Origin: Callaeas wilsoni
Lineage: Eukaryota; Chordata; Aves; Passeriformes; Callaeidae
Length of the DNA: 64,000 nt
Assembly (NCBI GenBank): GCA_013398955.1
Contig: VWPU01011449.1
Coordinates: 186,001-250,000, forward strand
Reading direction: 5' to 3'
Shown: positions 12,901 through 25,500 of the stretch, piece by piece
How positions within the stretch are numbered: position 1 is the stretch's first letter
Layout of the letters: every line of letters starts with the position of its first letter
Translations under genes and position numbers: made by a program
The notes under the pieces: model-generated
Databases searched by the model: none
Told to the model about the DNA's origin: nothing
Seen by the model: only the letters and a program-made list of their open reading frames with translations

Positions 12901-14509
12901 TCTGATCTAATTCACGAAATTACCAGGGCTTATTTTTTTATCCAGTAGCCTATTGACCAAGATGCTTGTGCCTACAAGTGATATATATTCTAAACCTTAA
13001 AGTCCTGAACCTACATTTGGCACTATTTTATGTGACATTCTGGATTGGGCAGCTTGTACTTCTTTCCTCGAAAGTATCAAAATTCAATATGACTTGAGAC
13101 AGATTTAATGATATGATAACAAATATACAAATATGGAAGTGGTGATACCTAGATTTTAGTAGCTCCTTTTTTTTTCTGTGAAGTATTTTTTTTTCCTGAA
13201 AATCACGTGATACTCCCATTTGAGCTAAACCACTTTTTCACTGCAACAGTTCTCTGTTCCATAAAACTGCAAATAATTAAAAATACAAGTATTTCATTTT
13301 CTGAGGAGAATCCCTAACAGAAAAAAAGAAAGCAAACCCCATGTTGTTTATTTCTGTCTTTTGAATCCAAAGTTATTAATACTGTCAGGTATAAGACTTC
13401 AAATGATAATTTTTTGGTCAAGAACTGTGTTTCTTTGGGAGTTTTATATGTTTGAAAAGCACAAAGGATACTTTGAACATCAGGAAGCCCATAGAAAAAT
13501 TTCTATTATATTTTGCTGCAGTATAGCATACACAGGTGTCTTGTACAGCTAATATTGATTTCCAGGCAGTATTGTCTTTATGAAGAGTTGACAGTAATTT
13601 TGCTTCCCTTATCTGGTGCTGGAAAGCTGTTGGAACCAAAAAGACCAACCTCAGAGGAATCTTTTTAATTAATTTGAGTGGTGAACAAAGTCTGCTATTG
13701 GCTATCTTGCTGTTAAGCCAAGCCTTGGATATTTGCTTGGAAGTCTATTTTAAGAGAAAAACTGTGGAAAAGAAAGGAGTTTCACTTACATTCATTGCAA
13801 GTTTTTATCACATCATTATAGTAATTTTAATTCTGATTTGATGTGAAATGATATAAAAACTCTTGCTCCACTAAAGGAGAAATTTAATTTTTTATAAAAG
13901 TTTGATTTATTTACACTGGCTTAAAAAAAAAAAAGAAAAGAACATATCTTCTCAGCTCTCTGCAACTCTAGAGTCTCTAGACTTGTAATAAATTAAACTG
14001 ATTAAGAAATTAAATCCAGTCTCTATTTGTAAAAGGGGTGCATTGCAGCAACCTTATGCAAGACATGCTTAAAATACTACAGTGAGGGAAATCTTCTTAC
14101 GCACATATAGGCACTCTTCACTCATCAAAACATTTCATACAAAACTTAAATCCAATCTAAGAAATTTGCCTTCTGAGTTCAAAAAGCTAATTAATTTTTG
14201 CATTCAAAACTGTTCAGAGGCCCCAAGGAACGATGTATTTTTAAGTGTGCTGGGGGATGGCAGGTGGTGGTTTTCACCACTTTTATTGACTGTGATCTGG
14301 AATGTTGACAGACAATTTCTGTAGGCCATTTTCCCCCTTTTCTTAATTACTTAAGCTTTTTGAAATGATATATTTTTCTTTAAGAAATCAAGGAGCATTT
14401 TTTAGAGAAAACAGGCTTATATTTGTATAGGCTGAAGGAAAATCACAACACAAAACACAGCACAAAATAGTTCTTAAGGTAGAACTGTCCTCAGAAATCT
14501 TTCAGAATG
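9915..14509. other. AT-rich DNA with a GC-richer start, no gene seen
   Basis: The first 150 bases (about 9915-10070) are GC-richer, with several CAGCACTGC/GCTGC-type words. They match no repeat I recognise. The remainder is ordinary AT-rich DNA with scattered open frames under 87 codons. A short CCAAACCAACCAACC stretch sits near 12880. No gene or transposon could be supported. Confidence 0.6.
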
Positions 14510-14532
14510 AAAAAAAAAAAAAAAAAAAAAAA
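14510..14532. repeat. Poly-A run (23 A)
   Basis: Twenty-three uninterrupted A residues. The upstream sequence is not a recognised retrocopy and I saw no target-site duplication, so it is annotated only as a homopolymer. It may be the tail of an old LINE-mobilised insertion. Confidence 0.92.
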
Positions 14533-15685
14533 GCCAAAGATTGGGAACAAAGAGAACAAGGAGATAGGAAAAGTTTAGTAGAGGCAGAATGTCTTTCTGG
14601 GGGAGATGAAATATATCCTCATCTATCAACCCTCTGATCAGCTCCACTCTTCTCCATTTCCCCAGAGGGACGTAGGAGATTTGCTCTGCTAAATCCAGCA
14701 GGTTTCACTTACTGCTCTTGCTGCTCTAATGGTGCAGCTATTTATTTTCCTTTCACTGCAGGAAAACAAATATTTTGACTAAATTTCTTTGATGTCCCAG
14801 TTTACTCACCTTACAATTAGTACGCAAAAAAGAAATTACCAATGAAATTAATTTTCTCGTTACCATGTCAATGCAAAAAGTAAGTAACCTCTTTGTATTT
14901 CTTGTAGAGTTACAAAAAATCTTGTCTGTCCTTTCGTTACCAGAAGAGCTGACTGCACTGCTACACACTGGCACAATTTTAAAATTTCTTTCTATCACAA
15001 CCTATGAGTGTGAGCCTATGAGAGAGAACAGAGAGAGCAACTTCCAATACTTTGAGCTGCTGCTTTCTCATAATACACCAAGTATATAATCTGAATGCAC
15101 CTTCCAAAGCTCTAAAAAATCAGACTATTCCAAGGTAAAGACATTTTTTTCTGATTTTATTTTTAAATTTGGGGGGTGTGTTTGTGTTTAATATGTATAC
15201 ATATATTTCAGAAATTAAAAAGAAATATGTAACAATCAACATTTTATTCTTCTTTATGAAATCTATGTCCTAGCAATGGCAGCAGGCAGCACTTGCCACC
15301 ATACATGTTTGTGGTTTTTTTCCAGTCAAAGACACAGGTTACCCATTAAAATTTACTGTAACATCATTACATTTTACCATGGGCAAAGACTACAAATTAT
15401 GCTGAAATATGAAATAAGTTTTTATTTGTCTTTTAAGGAGCAGGATAATGGATAATAATTAAAGTGCCACAAACTTGTCTCATGTGAGGGAATAATGATA
15501 ATAATAAAGTACAAACTCTCAGAAAAGGATGTATGAAAGGACTAATTTTTTCTTTTTTTTAAAACAAACAAAGCTAATAATTGTTCTTTGTTTTTTACTT
15601 CCTTGAGCTGTAACTATTTTGTTAAGTAGAGATGAAGAAGAGATGTAGGAGTTAATGAGTTTTTAAACAGAGACCATCAAACTCA
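14533..15685. other. AT-rich DNA, no gene seen
   Basis: No gene recognised. At 14742-14760 the sequence reads TTTCCTTTCACTGCAGG, which resembles a 3' splice site. No open frame with a recognisable product follows it, so it is not called an exon. Confidence 0.6.
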
Positions 15686-15990
15686 GCCTCGCTCCTGGCT
15701 GAACCTGGGGCCACGGGGCTGTGGCAGCCTCCCCTCTATCGGGAGGCTGCATTCAGTAGCTCCTCACAATCTGCCTTACTTTTGGTGCTCTCCTTGCTCT
15801 GTTGAGGTTTGGTCCTCAGCAGGGTTTTTCAGACTCCTGCACCCTGACCTGCTGGGATGTAGGTGCTCAAATGCAGCTTGGGGGAACCCACCTCCGGTAG
15901 TTACAAACAGCAGGGCAGGTCAGCAAGGGTCTGGCTTCCAAGTTTCCTTCTCCTAAGGATTCCCTTTCCAGCAGCAGCTTTGAGACCTGC
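15686..15990. other. Local GC-richer patch
   Basis: About 300 bases are visibly richer in G and C than their surroundings, with words such as GGGGCCACGGGGCTGTGG and CCACCTCCGG. They contain the 15724-15750 hairpin. No open frame of note and no repeat family was recognised. It could be an old transposon too decayed to name, or a regulatory or conserved element. Confidence 0.5.
15724..15750. repeat. Perfect GC-rich hairpin, 10-bp stem
   Basis: GCAGCCTCCC (15724-15733) and GGGAGGCTGC (15741-15750) are exact reverse complements, separated by a 7-base loop, CTCTATC. Eight of the ten pairs are G-C, so the foldback would be stable as RNA or single-stranded DNA. The flanking bases do not extend the pairing. 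At 27 nt it is too short to be a microRNA precursor by itself. Confidence 0.85.
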
Positions 15991-17124
15991 AGCCTTCTCA
16001 TCTGATTGGCAAGGACAAATTCGTCTCTAAATATTGTGGTTCTGCAGGGACCCTCTGAATTTGCTTAATATGTTTTTAAAACTCTCCACTTCTCAGTGTC
16101 CTGAGGAACCCAGGAAAGATTCAAAGGCTATTCCAAATGATAGTGGATTCTCTGAACTCACTCATGGTCCTTGAAAGCCAGTCTTGTATTCTATTTCTTT
16201 CATGTATTTAGGGTCTGGACAAAAGTCTCATTTTATGCAAAGGAGACAAAACATATTGTTCTGAAAACCAGAGTTTAGGAAGTGAATTCCTACAAAGAGA
16301 CTATCTGGTATTTTAATTTCTTTTTTAATCAAGGGCCTTATCCTGGTCCTTAGCTATTAAGTTATTTTAATTGAATTATAAACGTGCATGTTAAGACATG
16401 TATATATTTCTTGGGGAAAAAAAAAGAATATTAATAAAACAAAATTTTAAATAATTTATCTATAGAAGTAGAAGTTGGAATTCAGTGGAAAAATTCAAGA
16501 GAAAAAAACTACCAAGTGAATATGAAGGCATTTCAAAAATAAATAATTTGATAAGGCCTCTTTATTTTTTATTAAAAATCTTCTTTGTTATGAAGATTGA
16601 AATAAATTTGAAGATTCTTGATTTTTACCTATTTGTGAGCAATAAGACAAAGCTTTAAAAATATTGGATTTTGATGTTTTATTCCAATCAGTACTCAAGT
16701 AACAAAGTATGTATCTTATTTTATGGGATGTTATTCATAGTAGTTAAATTTCTTTGCTCTTTGAGCAAAGTCTTTGTAGGAATAGTCTGTGTCTTAGCAC
16801 TTCTCTCCAAAGTGAAACTCTATATGTAAAATTATACAAAAACTGCAAATATTGAAGTATTCGTTCAAGTTTTTGACACCTGCACACACAATTTTTACAT
16901 ACGTAAGTTCAGTAAGCTCTTCATAATTGTCCTTATGCAAACCAATTTATTTGTCCCTTTAAAAACAGAAAGACAGATAATCCCTGCCCTCTAGAGATTT
17001 CTGTATAAATTAAAGTGTTATAATTCAAATGGCAGGAGATAATGTGTGAAAATAAAGGTAAACAGTATTGGTAAGTAAGTGGGTTTTGGATGACTTCTAC
17101 TGTTTGAAACTACATTTTTAATTG
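15991..17124. other. AT-rich DNA, no gene seen
   Basis: Nothing recognisable apart from a small 8-bp stem, 3-base loop foldback at 16752-16770, which is at the level expected by chance. Confidence 0.65.
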
Positions 17125-17225
17125 TAGAATCATAGAACAGACAAGGTTGGGAGTGACCTTGAAAGCTTATTTCGCCCAAATTTTGTGGGTTACTCAGCCT
17201 AGTTGAGATTACCTAGCACTTATTT
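17125..17225 (-). mobile_element. CR1 LINE 3' end, minus orientation
   Basis: The stretch starts with TAGAATCATAGAA, the reverse complement of the CR1 terminal repeat. It continues with ACAAGGTTGGGAGTGACCTTGAAAG, a diverged version of the block next to that repeat. The copy is short and old, and similarity is lost within about 100 bp. Confidence 0.82.
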
Positions 17226-20200
17226 GTTTCATTTGAAACCACTTTCTTTATTTCTAGGAGGGCTAAAATTATTCAAGGACCGTTCTGAGCCAGATCAACA
17301 GATGCTCTGGAATAATTCACTGCTCTGGAATAAGTCAGTACTCTGGATATTTCTTCATATATCTTAGACATTAAGAATGAAACTAGAAAATTTGAAAATG
17401 AAAGACTGCAGAGAGTCTAAAAAGTCTACATTATTTGAACCGTCATCAGAATACTTCCTCACAAACACTGGTTTTACTATTTGCAAAGAGGACAGACGTT
17501 CAATTTTAACAATAACAAAAATTCCCAGAACTCATATTTGCGTGTTTTGGGCTGGTAAGTTCTTTTATTAAATTTTAAATATCAATTTTCCTGCCATGTT
17601 ATTTTATTAATTATTCCTTGAACTGTCGTGCTTCTTAGAGCTCTAGAGAACTGTTCTATGTTTCATTAAAGCTGCAGTAAAATTTGCCTTAAAATATTTA
17701 AGATTAATAAAAGCATCCTTGGCAACGAAAATGATTGAAAATAATTTGAATGGTCCTGGATGTGAACAGCATATTACACGGACTGTAGACTGGAAAAAGG
17801 AAAAAATCCAAACAATGATTAAAATGAAAGATTATTTCTTAAAAGTTTGTGTGTCAGTGCATTATATCAGATTGTATTAAACTACCTCTTCTTGTTTGAT
17901 ACAAATAAAAAAACCTTTGGCACCAGAAACTGTCTTAAATTACTCACATGGGTTTTGTATTCAGACTTTGTGTAACTTCATGCCTAGTAATGAAGAGGGG
18001 CATAAGTATCACTGGAATTTAACTGACAGCATTAAATTCTTTTGTGTTTAGCAGTGAGGGCACATTTGCAAACCTATATTTGCAGGAGATAATGGCTTTG
18101 TTGTACCCAGCGAAGATATGGAGATACTTGTGCCCCTGGATAGATTTTAGGCAAAATACCACATGACTTTGTAAAGGGATGTTGAAAACACAGTGCAAGT
18201 AAATGATGCTCATGGTCCCATAAAAGCATCAACTGGATTTCTAAATACTGATTGGTACAAAATTCATCTTGGAATTTAATATCTTAATGAGATAGTTATC
18301 TTACCTGATTTTACCTGTCCAAGAGTTAATGACCTAACCAAAGTTGTTCATGTAAAAACCTTTTATCTTTAATGGTGTAGGCATCTTGGGCACCCTCGGA
18401 GAGCGATTTGTCCCATCATGGTTAATTTCTCTCTATTGATTCGAGTGTGGATTTCTAGTACATGGCAGCATGCTGTGCTTAATAATAGGTATACTTGTTA
18501 ATATACCAAAGCAAATAATGTAAATTTAGTGATTTAATAAGTATACCTAGGGGTACGTTCTATTTATATAGCACATTTCTCAAAGGAGAAAAGAAGGGTG
18601 GCTAATTTAAATAAGCAGTTACTCTAGATATTTTTTTCAAGTTGTTTCTATGCCTTCAAAATAAATTAAAAAAAAAAAAATTAAAACCCCCTCACCAAAC
18701 AAATCTATCTGACAGTATTCTAGCTTGATAACTTTACCTAATTATTCTAAGGAAATGTCTTTTGCTTTTCTCCCTAGAGGACAAGAGTCTGACCAGTGTT
18801 GCAGGATAAATTCTATATTCTGCCTAGGCTTAACAAAATGCTTCTTTACTTTAAAATATTTGGTCCTTTTATTTTGATTTTTTTTTCCCTTGTGAATGAA
18901 AAAGCAGTGTATAGATTAACAAAAAAAGAGGAAAAAATATTTTTTTTAGTGTATTGAGTCACTTCAGAGAAAGAGAATAAGAGTAGATCCTCATTTTTAA
19001 ATGCTTAAGGATTTAATGCATTGACCATTTAATGAAAAACACATAAATATTTCTTGAATGGCATAATCCACTTGCTTATTTCAGAACTTGAAAATGTATA
19101 GTAGCCATTGGATATACTTGTTGCAGTGACCCAGACTATACTCACAATGGAAAATATTTATAGCTACTTGTACTCCGAGTTCTTTGACAGTCACACAAAT
19201 AAGCATAAATTAAACTCAGGGCCAGGGTTTAACAGTACTGCCATTGGAGGTGGGCAAAAAAGCTCAGTGGCTGAGACACCAAATCCAGAGCAGTTCCCTG
19301 CGCAAGCAGCTATATCTTGAGGGTATATCAGACATTAAATTTCTCATTTGATTCCAGCCAGGTTTCAGATTTGTTTGACTTACAACACTTTCAGGCGAAG
19401 CTTTTCTGAACTGTTTATTCTTCTCAAGGTAAATCACCCTCAGAGCAGCACAGACTGCCCCTGCTAAGGGGAAATGAGGATTTTTTTCCCCATGTGAGAC
19501 AAAGAGCAGCAATGTCTCCAGCACTTCCTCCCCATCCTGGGAAACAAAGCAACCATTTTTGCTATTACACTTGCTATCAGCATAGCACAAAGCTTCCAGC
19601 TTCCCCTTTTCACCTCTCCCAGCTTTCTAGTTTCTTGTCTGAATGCTCTTCATCATTTTCAAATTTTCCTGTTAGCGAATTCAATACTCCAATAACTATT
19701 ACTTTGCAATGCAACACAGAGTGACCCCGATTTTCCGTTCACTGGATTTTTCTTCATTTTCTGAGGCAAAAAATAGTACTTCATTAAATATCTATTCATC
19801 TGTGTGCTGGGGAAATGCAACATTATCCCACGAAGAATCTGGACTAATTATTTATTTATTTGTTTAGCTATTTGTTAGAGAGAAAAAGTGGCAATGGTTG
19901 GGTGGTTAGAAAGGTATTAATGCAGGATTTTGGAAAGGAAGATTTAATATACCATTATTACTATCCATTAAATGGAAATCTTATCGCCAATGTAATATTT
20001 ATATTTTAAGATGACATAGACTTTTGAATAGCAATTTAGGGTTCCATTAAAATCGTTAAATATTGGTTTAAAGTTTTTGGGTGAAAACCCAAGAGTTCAA
20101 AACAAAATGTCATGCTTTTTGGTATTACTTTTAATCCATAAACTCCATTCCTCGACATTAAGGACTTTCATGACATAAAACTGATTATAAAAAGTTTTGT

Positions 20201-21003
20201 AATGTTTTGCACTAATTTTTCATTTTCTTGTTCTTTTTCAGGAAGAATAAAGTGAAGTTTTATAACATCAGGAAAAATGTTTGTTTTGCCATGGTTTCAG
20301 GGATGCTATTTTTGCCTGAGGCTGCCTCACCACCAGATGATAGCAGAAATAAGGAGTGATGGTTACAGAAGAAAGAACCTACCTTTTTTTCAGGACACAT
20401 TTAGAATTACTGTCATTAAAGAGAGGAGGAGACCACAGGAATTTTGAAGGATATTTCTTTTCAGTAATTCTTTGCAGTAGCTATTACTCCACCACCGAAA
20501 TTGAAATAAAGACCCAAATGCTTCGTGTGAAAATTTGATTCAGCATTATGGCATTGTGGCTGATGTCTTGACGTGTGGAATGTGAATTGTAGCAGCCACT
20601 GGAGATGCTGGGATGTGTGGGCAGGAATAAGGATGAACCAGGCTACGCCTGAAATAAGCAAAAAGTCATCAGAATTTGTACTAAGGATACTCTGGTTTTG
20701 CAGAAAAACTACAATAAATGAGCTGGTCATATAGATAAATAGATAAAGCTAGGGAAAAAATAGACAATATATTTTTACATTCAAGTCTTTGGAGCATCCC
20801 ACTGTAATTTCGGCTTGGTTTGGTGTAGTATTAATGTTTTTTACATTTAGATAAGACTTAAAATATCCAGCCCTCAAGAAGAATCCAGTGGTATTAAAGG
20901 AGTAAAGTTATGCTCTTAAAGGTAACTAAAGCATCATGATTGAACGTTGCAATTTTGCAAAAAATTTTTATGAAGAGGAAAACAAACACTAAGGTTTCAG
21001 ATA
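17226..21003. other. AT-rich single-copy DNA, no gene seen
   Basis: No gene or transposon recognised. There is an A run at about 18668-18680. Opposed open frames at 19264-19590 (-, 108 codons) and 19494-19724 (+) overlap each other and match no family. They are treated as chance. Confidence 0.65.
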
Positions 21004-21100
21004 TAATGAGTTTTTAATATTGTTGTTGGAAGTTTCTTTACAGATAGCACCTAATGAGTTTTTTAATATTGTTGTTGGATGTTTCTTTACAGATAGTATC
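21004..21100. repeat. Tandem duplication, two 48-49 bp units
   Basis: Unit 1 (21004-21051) and unit 2 (21052-21100) both start TAATGAGTTTTT, share AATATTGTTGTTGGA and end TTTCTTTACAGATAG plus a few bases. They differ by one extra T and a handful of substitutions, mostly near the unit ends. The units abut exactly, so this is a direct tandem duplication, probably fairly recent given the low divergence. Each unit carries a TTTCTTTACAG segment that resembles a 3' splice site, so the duplication doubles that motif. No gene context supports splicing here. Confidence 0.93.
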
Positions 21101-21997
21101 TTAAGTTCGCTTTCAGAATGAAATACTAATTCCTAATTCCAAAAGCTTTTTTTCATCTGCATCCTAGGTTTATACTGTGCTATTTCATAAAATGTTGAGA
21201 GTTTGATTAAAAAAATTCATATCAGTTTATCAATTGAAATCATACTTCTAGACGTTGCAAAAACACAAAATGTTTTCATGACATGGATTCCATTGTTTTG
21301 GAGTGAAAGCACACCTGCATGACAAATTATACATGTAATCCTATATGCAGGATTACAAGCCTGTGTTCCAGTTTGGGAGGAACAATAAGGGCCCTAATAA
21401 AAAAGACCAGAAATCAAAGGGGAGATTTGCATCTCACCTTTCCAGATTTTTTCAGATTTTCGTTGTCTTCCCTCTCCCTTCCCACACCAGAGACACCCAG
21501 GGATAACAGTCCACATTTATTTTTAAGTCAGTACAAAAAAAATAATAATAACAACCCTATAAAGGGTAGAAAGTGTATTTCCAATACATTATGTTGTCTG
21601 CAATACAATATTAATACTCACACACACCAATAAAAAAAAAAATTGTTCGTGGGAGGAGAGAGTGAAAAAAAAGGTCAGAGAATCTACAAAATGCTAATAT
21701 ATCTTAAAAATCTGTTGCTAGCTGCATGAAATGGCAATTATAGTTTTGTATTTTAATACTTTGGCTTTTATTTGTTGTTTTAAAAAGTACTTGATTTATT
21801 CACATAGTTAAAAATAAACTTTTCCTAGTATTGTTAGAGAGATTAATGCTAAAGGACACAAATTACTGCTAAAATAAAATGTACTTTATATTAACATGAT
21901 AATGACATTTCTGAATATACTGAACATTGGGAAATGTTGCATATAGCAAGAGAATCTTAAAGCCTTTGTGGGTTTACTTGTGTGTTTCTTTATGTGA

Positions 21998-21998
<1 letters not shown>
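21101..21998. other. AT-rich DNA, no gene seen
   Basis: No recognisable gene. A 104-codon plus-strand frame at 21319-21633 ends in homopolymer-rich sequence and has no family resemblance. Confidence 0.6.

Positions 21999-22038
<40 letters not shown>
21999..22038. repeat. (TG)20 microsatellite
   Basis: Twenty uninterrupted TG units are preceded by related TGTGTTT/TATGTGAATG sequence. Pure TG/CA arrays of this length are usually polymorphic and can adopt left-handed Z-DNA. The minus-strand frame with repeated Thr-His across it is an artefact. Confidence 0.97.
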
Positions 22039-22041
<3 letters not shown>

Positions 22042-22302
22042 ATGTGTCCACAGAGTAAAGCATTTTCCTATCATTTTCAAATTTTGAATCGGAAGAATCT
22101 GGCTTTCTGTGTCTGATTCTTTCAAAACAGTATTCCAACAGGAATTAAATAGAAGAGAGAATTTTTTTTAAAAAAAGGTCTAATTTCAAGAAATGGGCTG
22201 ACTCTTACTACATAAGGCAAGAAGTTTTGAAGTCTTCCTGGAGTTGGGATGGATCACCGTTGGTGTCAGACACAAGAGAAAACAGATGTATCTCTAAACC
22301 TA

Positions 22303-22540
22303 ATTTCTTTTTTTATTCCTCTTAATTTTATTTTTTCATTTACTTCTTCCCCATTTTCCCATTTTTTCCATTTTCCTTTTTACCTTGTTCATTTTTCTTC
22401 TTTTTCTCTTCTTTTTCCTTTTTTCTTTCTCTTTCTCTTTCTTTCTCTCTTTGTCTCTCTTTCCTTCTCTTTCTTTCATCTTTCTTTTGCTCTTCTTTTT
22501 CTCTTTCATTTTCTTTTTCTCTTTCTTTATTCTTTTTCTG
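22303..22540. repeat. Long T/C-rich (polypyrimidine) tract
   Basis: About 240 bases are nearly all T and C on the plus strand, with only occasional A or G. They mix TTTC, TTTCTC and TTTTTC words. The tract ends at TTTTTCTGCAG (CAG at 22541-22543), which resembles an enormous polypyrimidine tract plus 3' splice site, but no recognisable exon follows. The long open frames on both strands here (136 codons +, Phe/Ser/Leu-rich; 69 codons -, Lys/Glu-rich) are translations of the simple repeat. Such tracts can form intramolecular triplexes. Confidence 0.92.
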
Positions 22541-22543
22541 CAG

Positions 22544-25500
22544 TTTCATACACTTTTATTTCCAAAACCTTACTACTTACACTGGAATGTGTTTACAGTC
22601 TTTTAGCAGGCTTTACTCTCTATACAGTGGTGAATAGAAGAAGAAAAACTTCTTTATGAGGATTGTGTAATAGTCAGTAACTGAATAACTTATTTCCTAC
22701 TTTTAGGGTTGTGACTTTATTTATTATCTCAAATGAAAACCAAGGAGAAGAGATTAATCTAAATTGTAGTCACTGACTTTTTTCTGTTAGTCACTGAATA
22801 ATTTTTTGACCCCAGATATAAAAAATGGGAAGACACTGATTTTTCCATAAAAGACTTTCGATAAAATCCTCTTGTTTTGAGCTTCTCCCAGGTATAAAAT
22901 CTCTGCTGAACACAGCTGAGCAACTCAATTTGCCTCTGGATTTTCCTCATGTCCGTTTTATTTCTGTAAGCATGAGTTGGTGCATGCAAAGATGTGGTTC
23001 ACCTTCATCTAAGTTAATTGAGTAAGATCTAGTAAATTGAATTTTCTTAAAAAAACAATATTATAGTAGCTATCTGGGTGAGTTAGTGAATGCTTAGTAT
23101 ATATAGTAAAGATATGAAAGAGAAAGCAAATGAAGGTTGACACAGAAACTCAATATCTCCAATGCAAAATGTTCTAAGAAGATTGCTTTTACTGTACTTT
23201 CATCAATCCTTTCAAGAGGGATTACACAATTTAACAGACATACAAAGGGTGCCACTTTTTCTGATGACATCCAAAAATGAATCTTCATAAGCAGATGTGT
23301 TTCAAGACATTTGTATCCTATGAAAATGCTGTAATATTTTAGTCAGATAGATTTAGATTTACTAAAGGTCTATTAAGCCAGGATGACCTTACACCTTTGT
23401 TGTATAGAGTACTTCACTATTTTTTTTAGGTTAAAGGACAAAAGTAATATTTCATCTGCCTAGAATTTATGACAACAGCTGAAATAAAAATGCAAAAGGC
23501 AGAATTAACAGAAATATTATAAGGTGGAGGAGAAATTAAAGAAAAGAGAAAGTATAACCTACTGGGCTGGAAAGACCTTCTTGGAATACTTCAAGGACCA
23601 GTTTGGAAATAACCTAATTTAATATTTGTAATCGTGGCATGATCTAAAGTAGTTTAATAGTCATACTCACAAACGATGCAGAGTGGGAAGCATCACCAAT
23701 ACAGAGAAGGGGGAGCATTGTGCAAGATGAATTGTAAAGTGTGGAATAAGAGAAATGGGGTGAAAATTTTCAGTATAAATACCAAGGTCACACTTTTGAA
23801 TAGAAAATGATGTAACAAACACAATGCTGAGGAAAAAACCTGAGATCCCGAATATAAAGTAGTATTGTCATTACTCACATTTAGGAACAATGAAAAAAAT
23901 CAAGAAAAAATACACAAAGAGACTACAGGATACATAGCAGAAAGAGGAAAATGCAGAAAATGGAAAAAGAGTCATAAAATGGAGGGTTCCGAGAGTCATG
24001 ATGCTTTGTCAAATAAAGAAATATGTCAGAGGCATAAACACTAGAGATGTAAAAAAAGGTTTCCCTTAAAGGCCAAGAGCAACATTTAGCATGGAAGAAG
24101 ATGGATGTAAACAGACTGAATAAATTTAGGATGGAAATTGGAAGAAGGTCTCAACCCATGAAGGCAAAAATTTTTGGGAGATCTTTTCCATAGTACATGA
24201 GGAGAGAAGCAAATATCATCGACTTTGCAAAAAGATTTCGTGATGCAGAGAGTTGGTTTATGACTGCATGATGAGATCACTTGACTCAGCAAATGAAAGG
24301 ACTCGTATTGCCTGAGTTGGTAATTATTGGAGTTCTTGTGTTTCTGTCAGCATCAAATTTATTTTCATTCTATAGCTATTCTTCAGGAACTTCACTTATC
24401 TACAAAGAAGGGATAAGACAATGATAATAGGCACTTACAGTTAAAGCCATCTGTGTTAAAACTGTCACATAATATCACTTTTTTTAAAAAATAGAAAATT
24501 AATAGACTACTGAAAAACTACATATGCAAGAGTACAGCTTCAAAAAATGTATGAAACAAATTTGTATTACTCCTATGGGTTTAACAAATTGACAGTGAGC
24601 TAACTCTTTCTGTAGTTTCTTCACAGGTCTCTACAAAATTACTCAATTAAAAAAAATTCTTAAAAGACTAAACCACACAAAATCTGTTTCAAGGACTGAA
24701 CTATAATGCACACATTTTCATACTTCTTCCTGGAACCAGTGGAAATGTCTTGTTCACTATGTTTGTCATTTTCTGCTTATTGAGTTTATAAGACTGACCT
24801 CAAAAGAAAATGCTCAGCTATATGAAGTAATGGCAACAGGTTTGATTTTATAATAAGGCTAATAAGGAATTAAGCTCCACTGTAAGAAAGATGCAGCCTG
24901 AGAAAAGTCTCAAAGCAACGAGTGACCACAATAGACATTGAACAAAGGATCTAGAATAAATTACTGAAAATCAACAATGTAAATACCAAAATACTACTGC
25001 TGTTACGTGTCTCAACTTGGCTTTTATTGTCAAAGACCCAGGACCTTGCTAAAGTTATACTGAGCTTGATCAATGAAATCAAATGTTTTGTCAACAAACT
25101 CTGCAATTGTTTGGTGAGCAAGTTCGACTGGACTGACTGTATGTCAGCTATTTTTCAAAATGACAGAAATAGTAATGGATCATCTGGAGTGCTTATTATT
25201 TAGTGCTAATGAGTGATTGTTTGGAGAGGGAAGAAAAATCAATTATGACAGCTGTGAGAGCTGCTGCCCCCATTCCATTATTCCAAAAATAAATAGCAAA
25301 GCTGCCTGCTAAGGTAGGAAATCAGCTAGTGTTCCCTGTGAGACACAAAAGTTATAGGCAAAGAAGAAACTCCAACTTGTGTTTACTGCACATAAATGAT
25401 GGCGGGGCCCCATGGTAGAAGCAGAAGTCCTTGAACTCCTGAAAAACCCAGTACTTTTTCCTGCTTGTTTTGCAAGTGCTCAACATGCTTTCTCTCTCCA

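Noticed and set aside
14510..14532. Poly-A run as the tail of a processed pseudogene
   Set aside because: No recognisable coding or RNA-gene sequence precedes it and no flanking direct repeats were seen.
16752..16770. Foldback CTTTGCTC-TTT-GAGCAAAG
   Set aside because: An 8-bp stem is expected by chance many times in 64 kb of AT-rich DNA.
22528..22543. Textbook-looking 3' splice site after the pyrimidine tract
   Set aside because: No recognisable coding exon or donor follows. A simple repeat that happens to end in CAG is the simpler explanation.
22249..22659. 136-codon plus-strand open frame, the longest in the window
   Set aside because: It is almost entirely Phe/Ser/Leu because it translates the T/C tract. 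No start context, domain or conservation signal can be seen.
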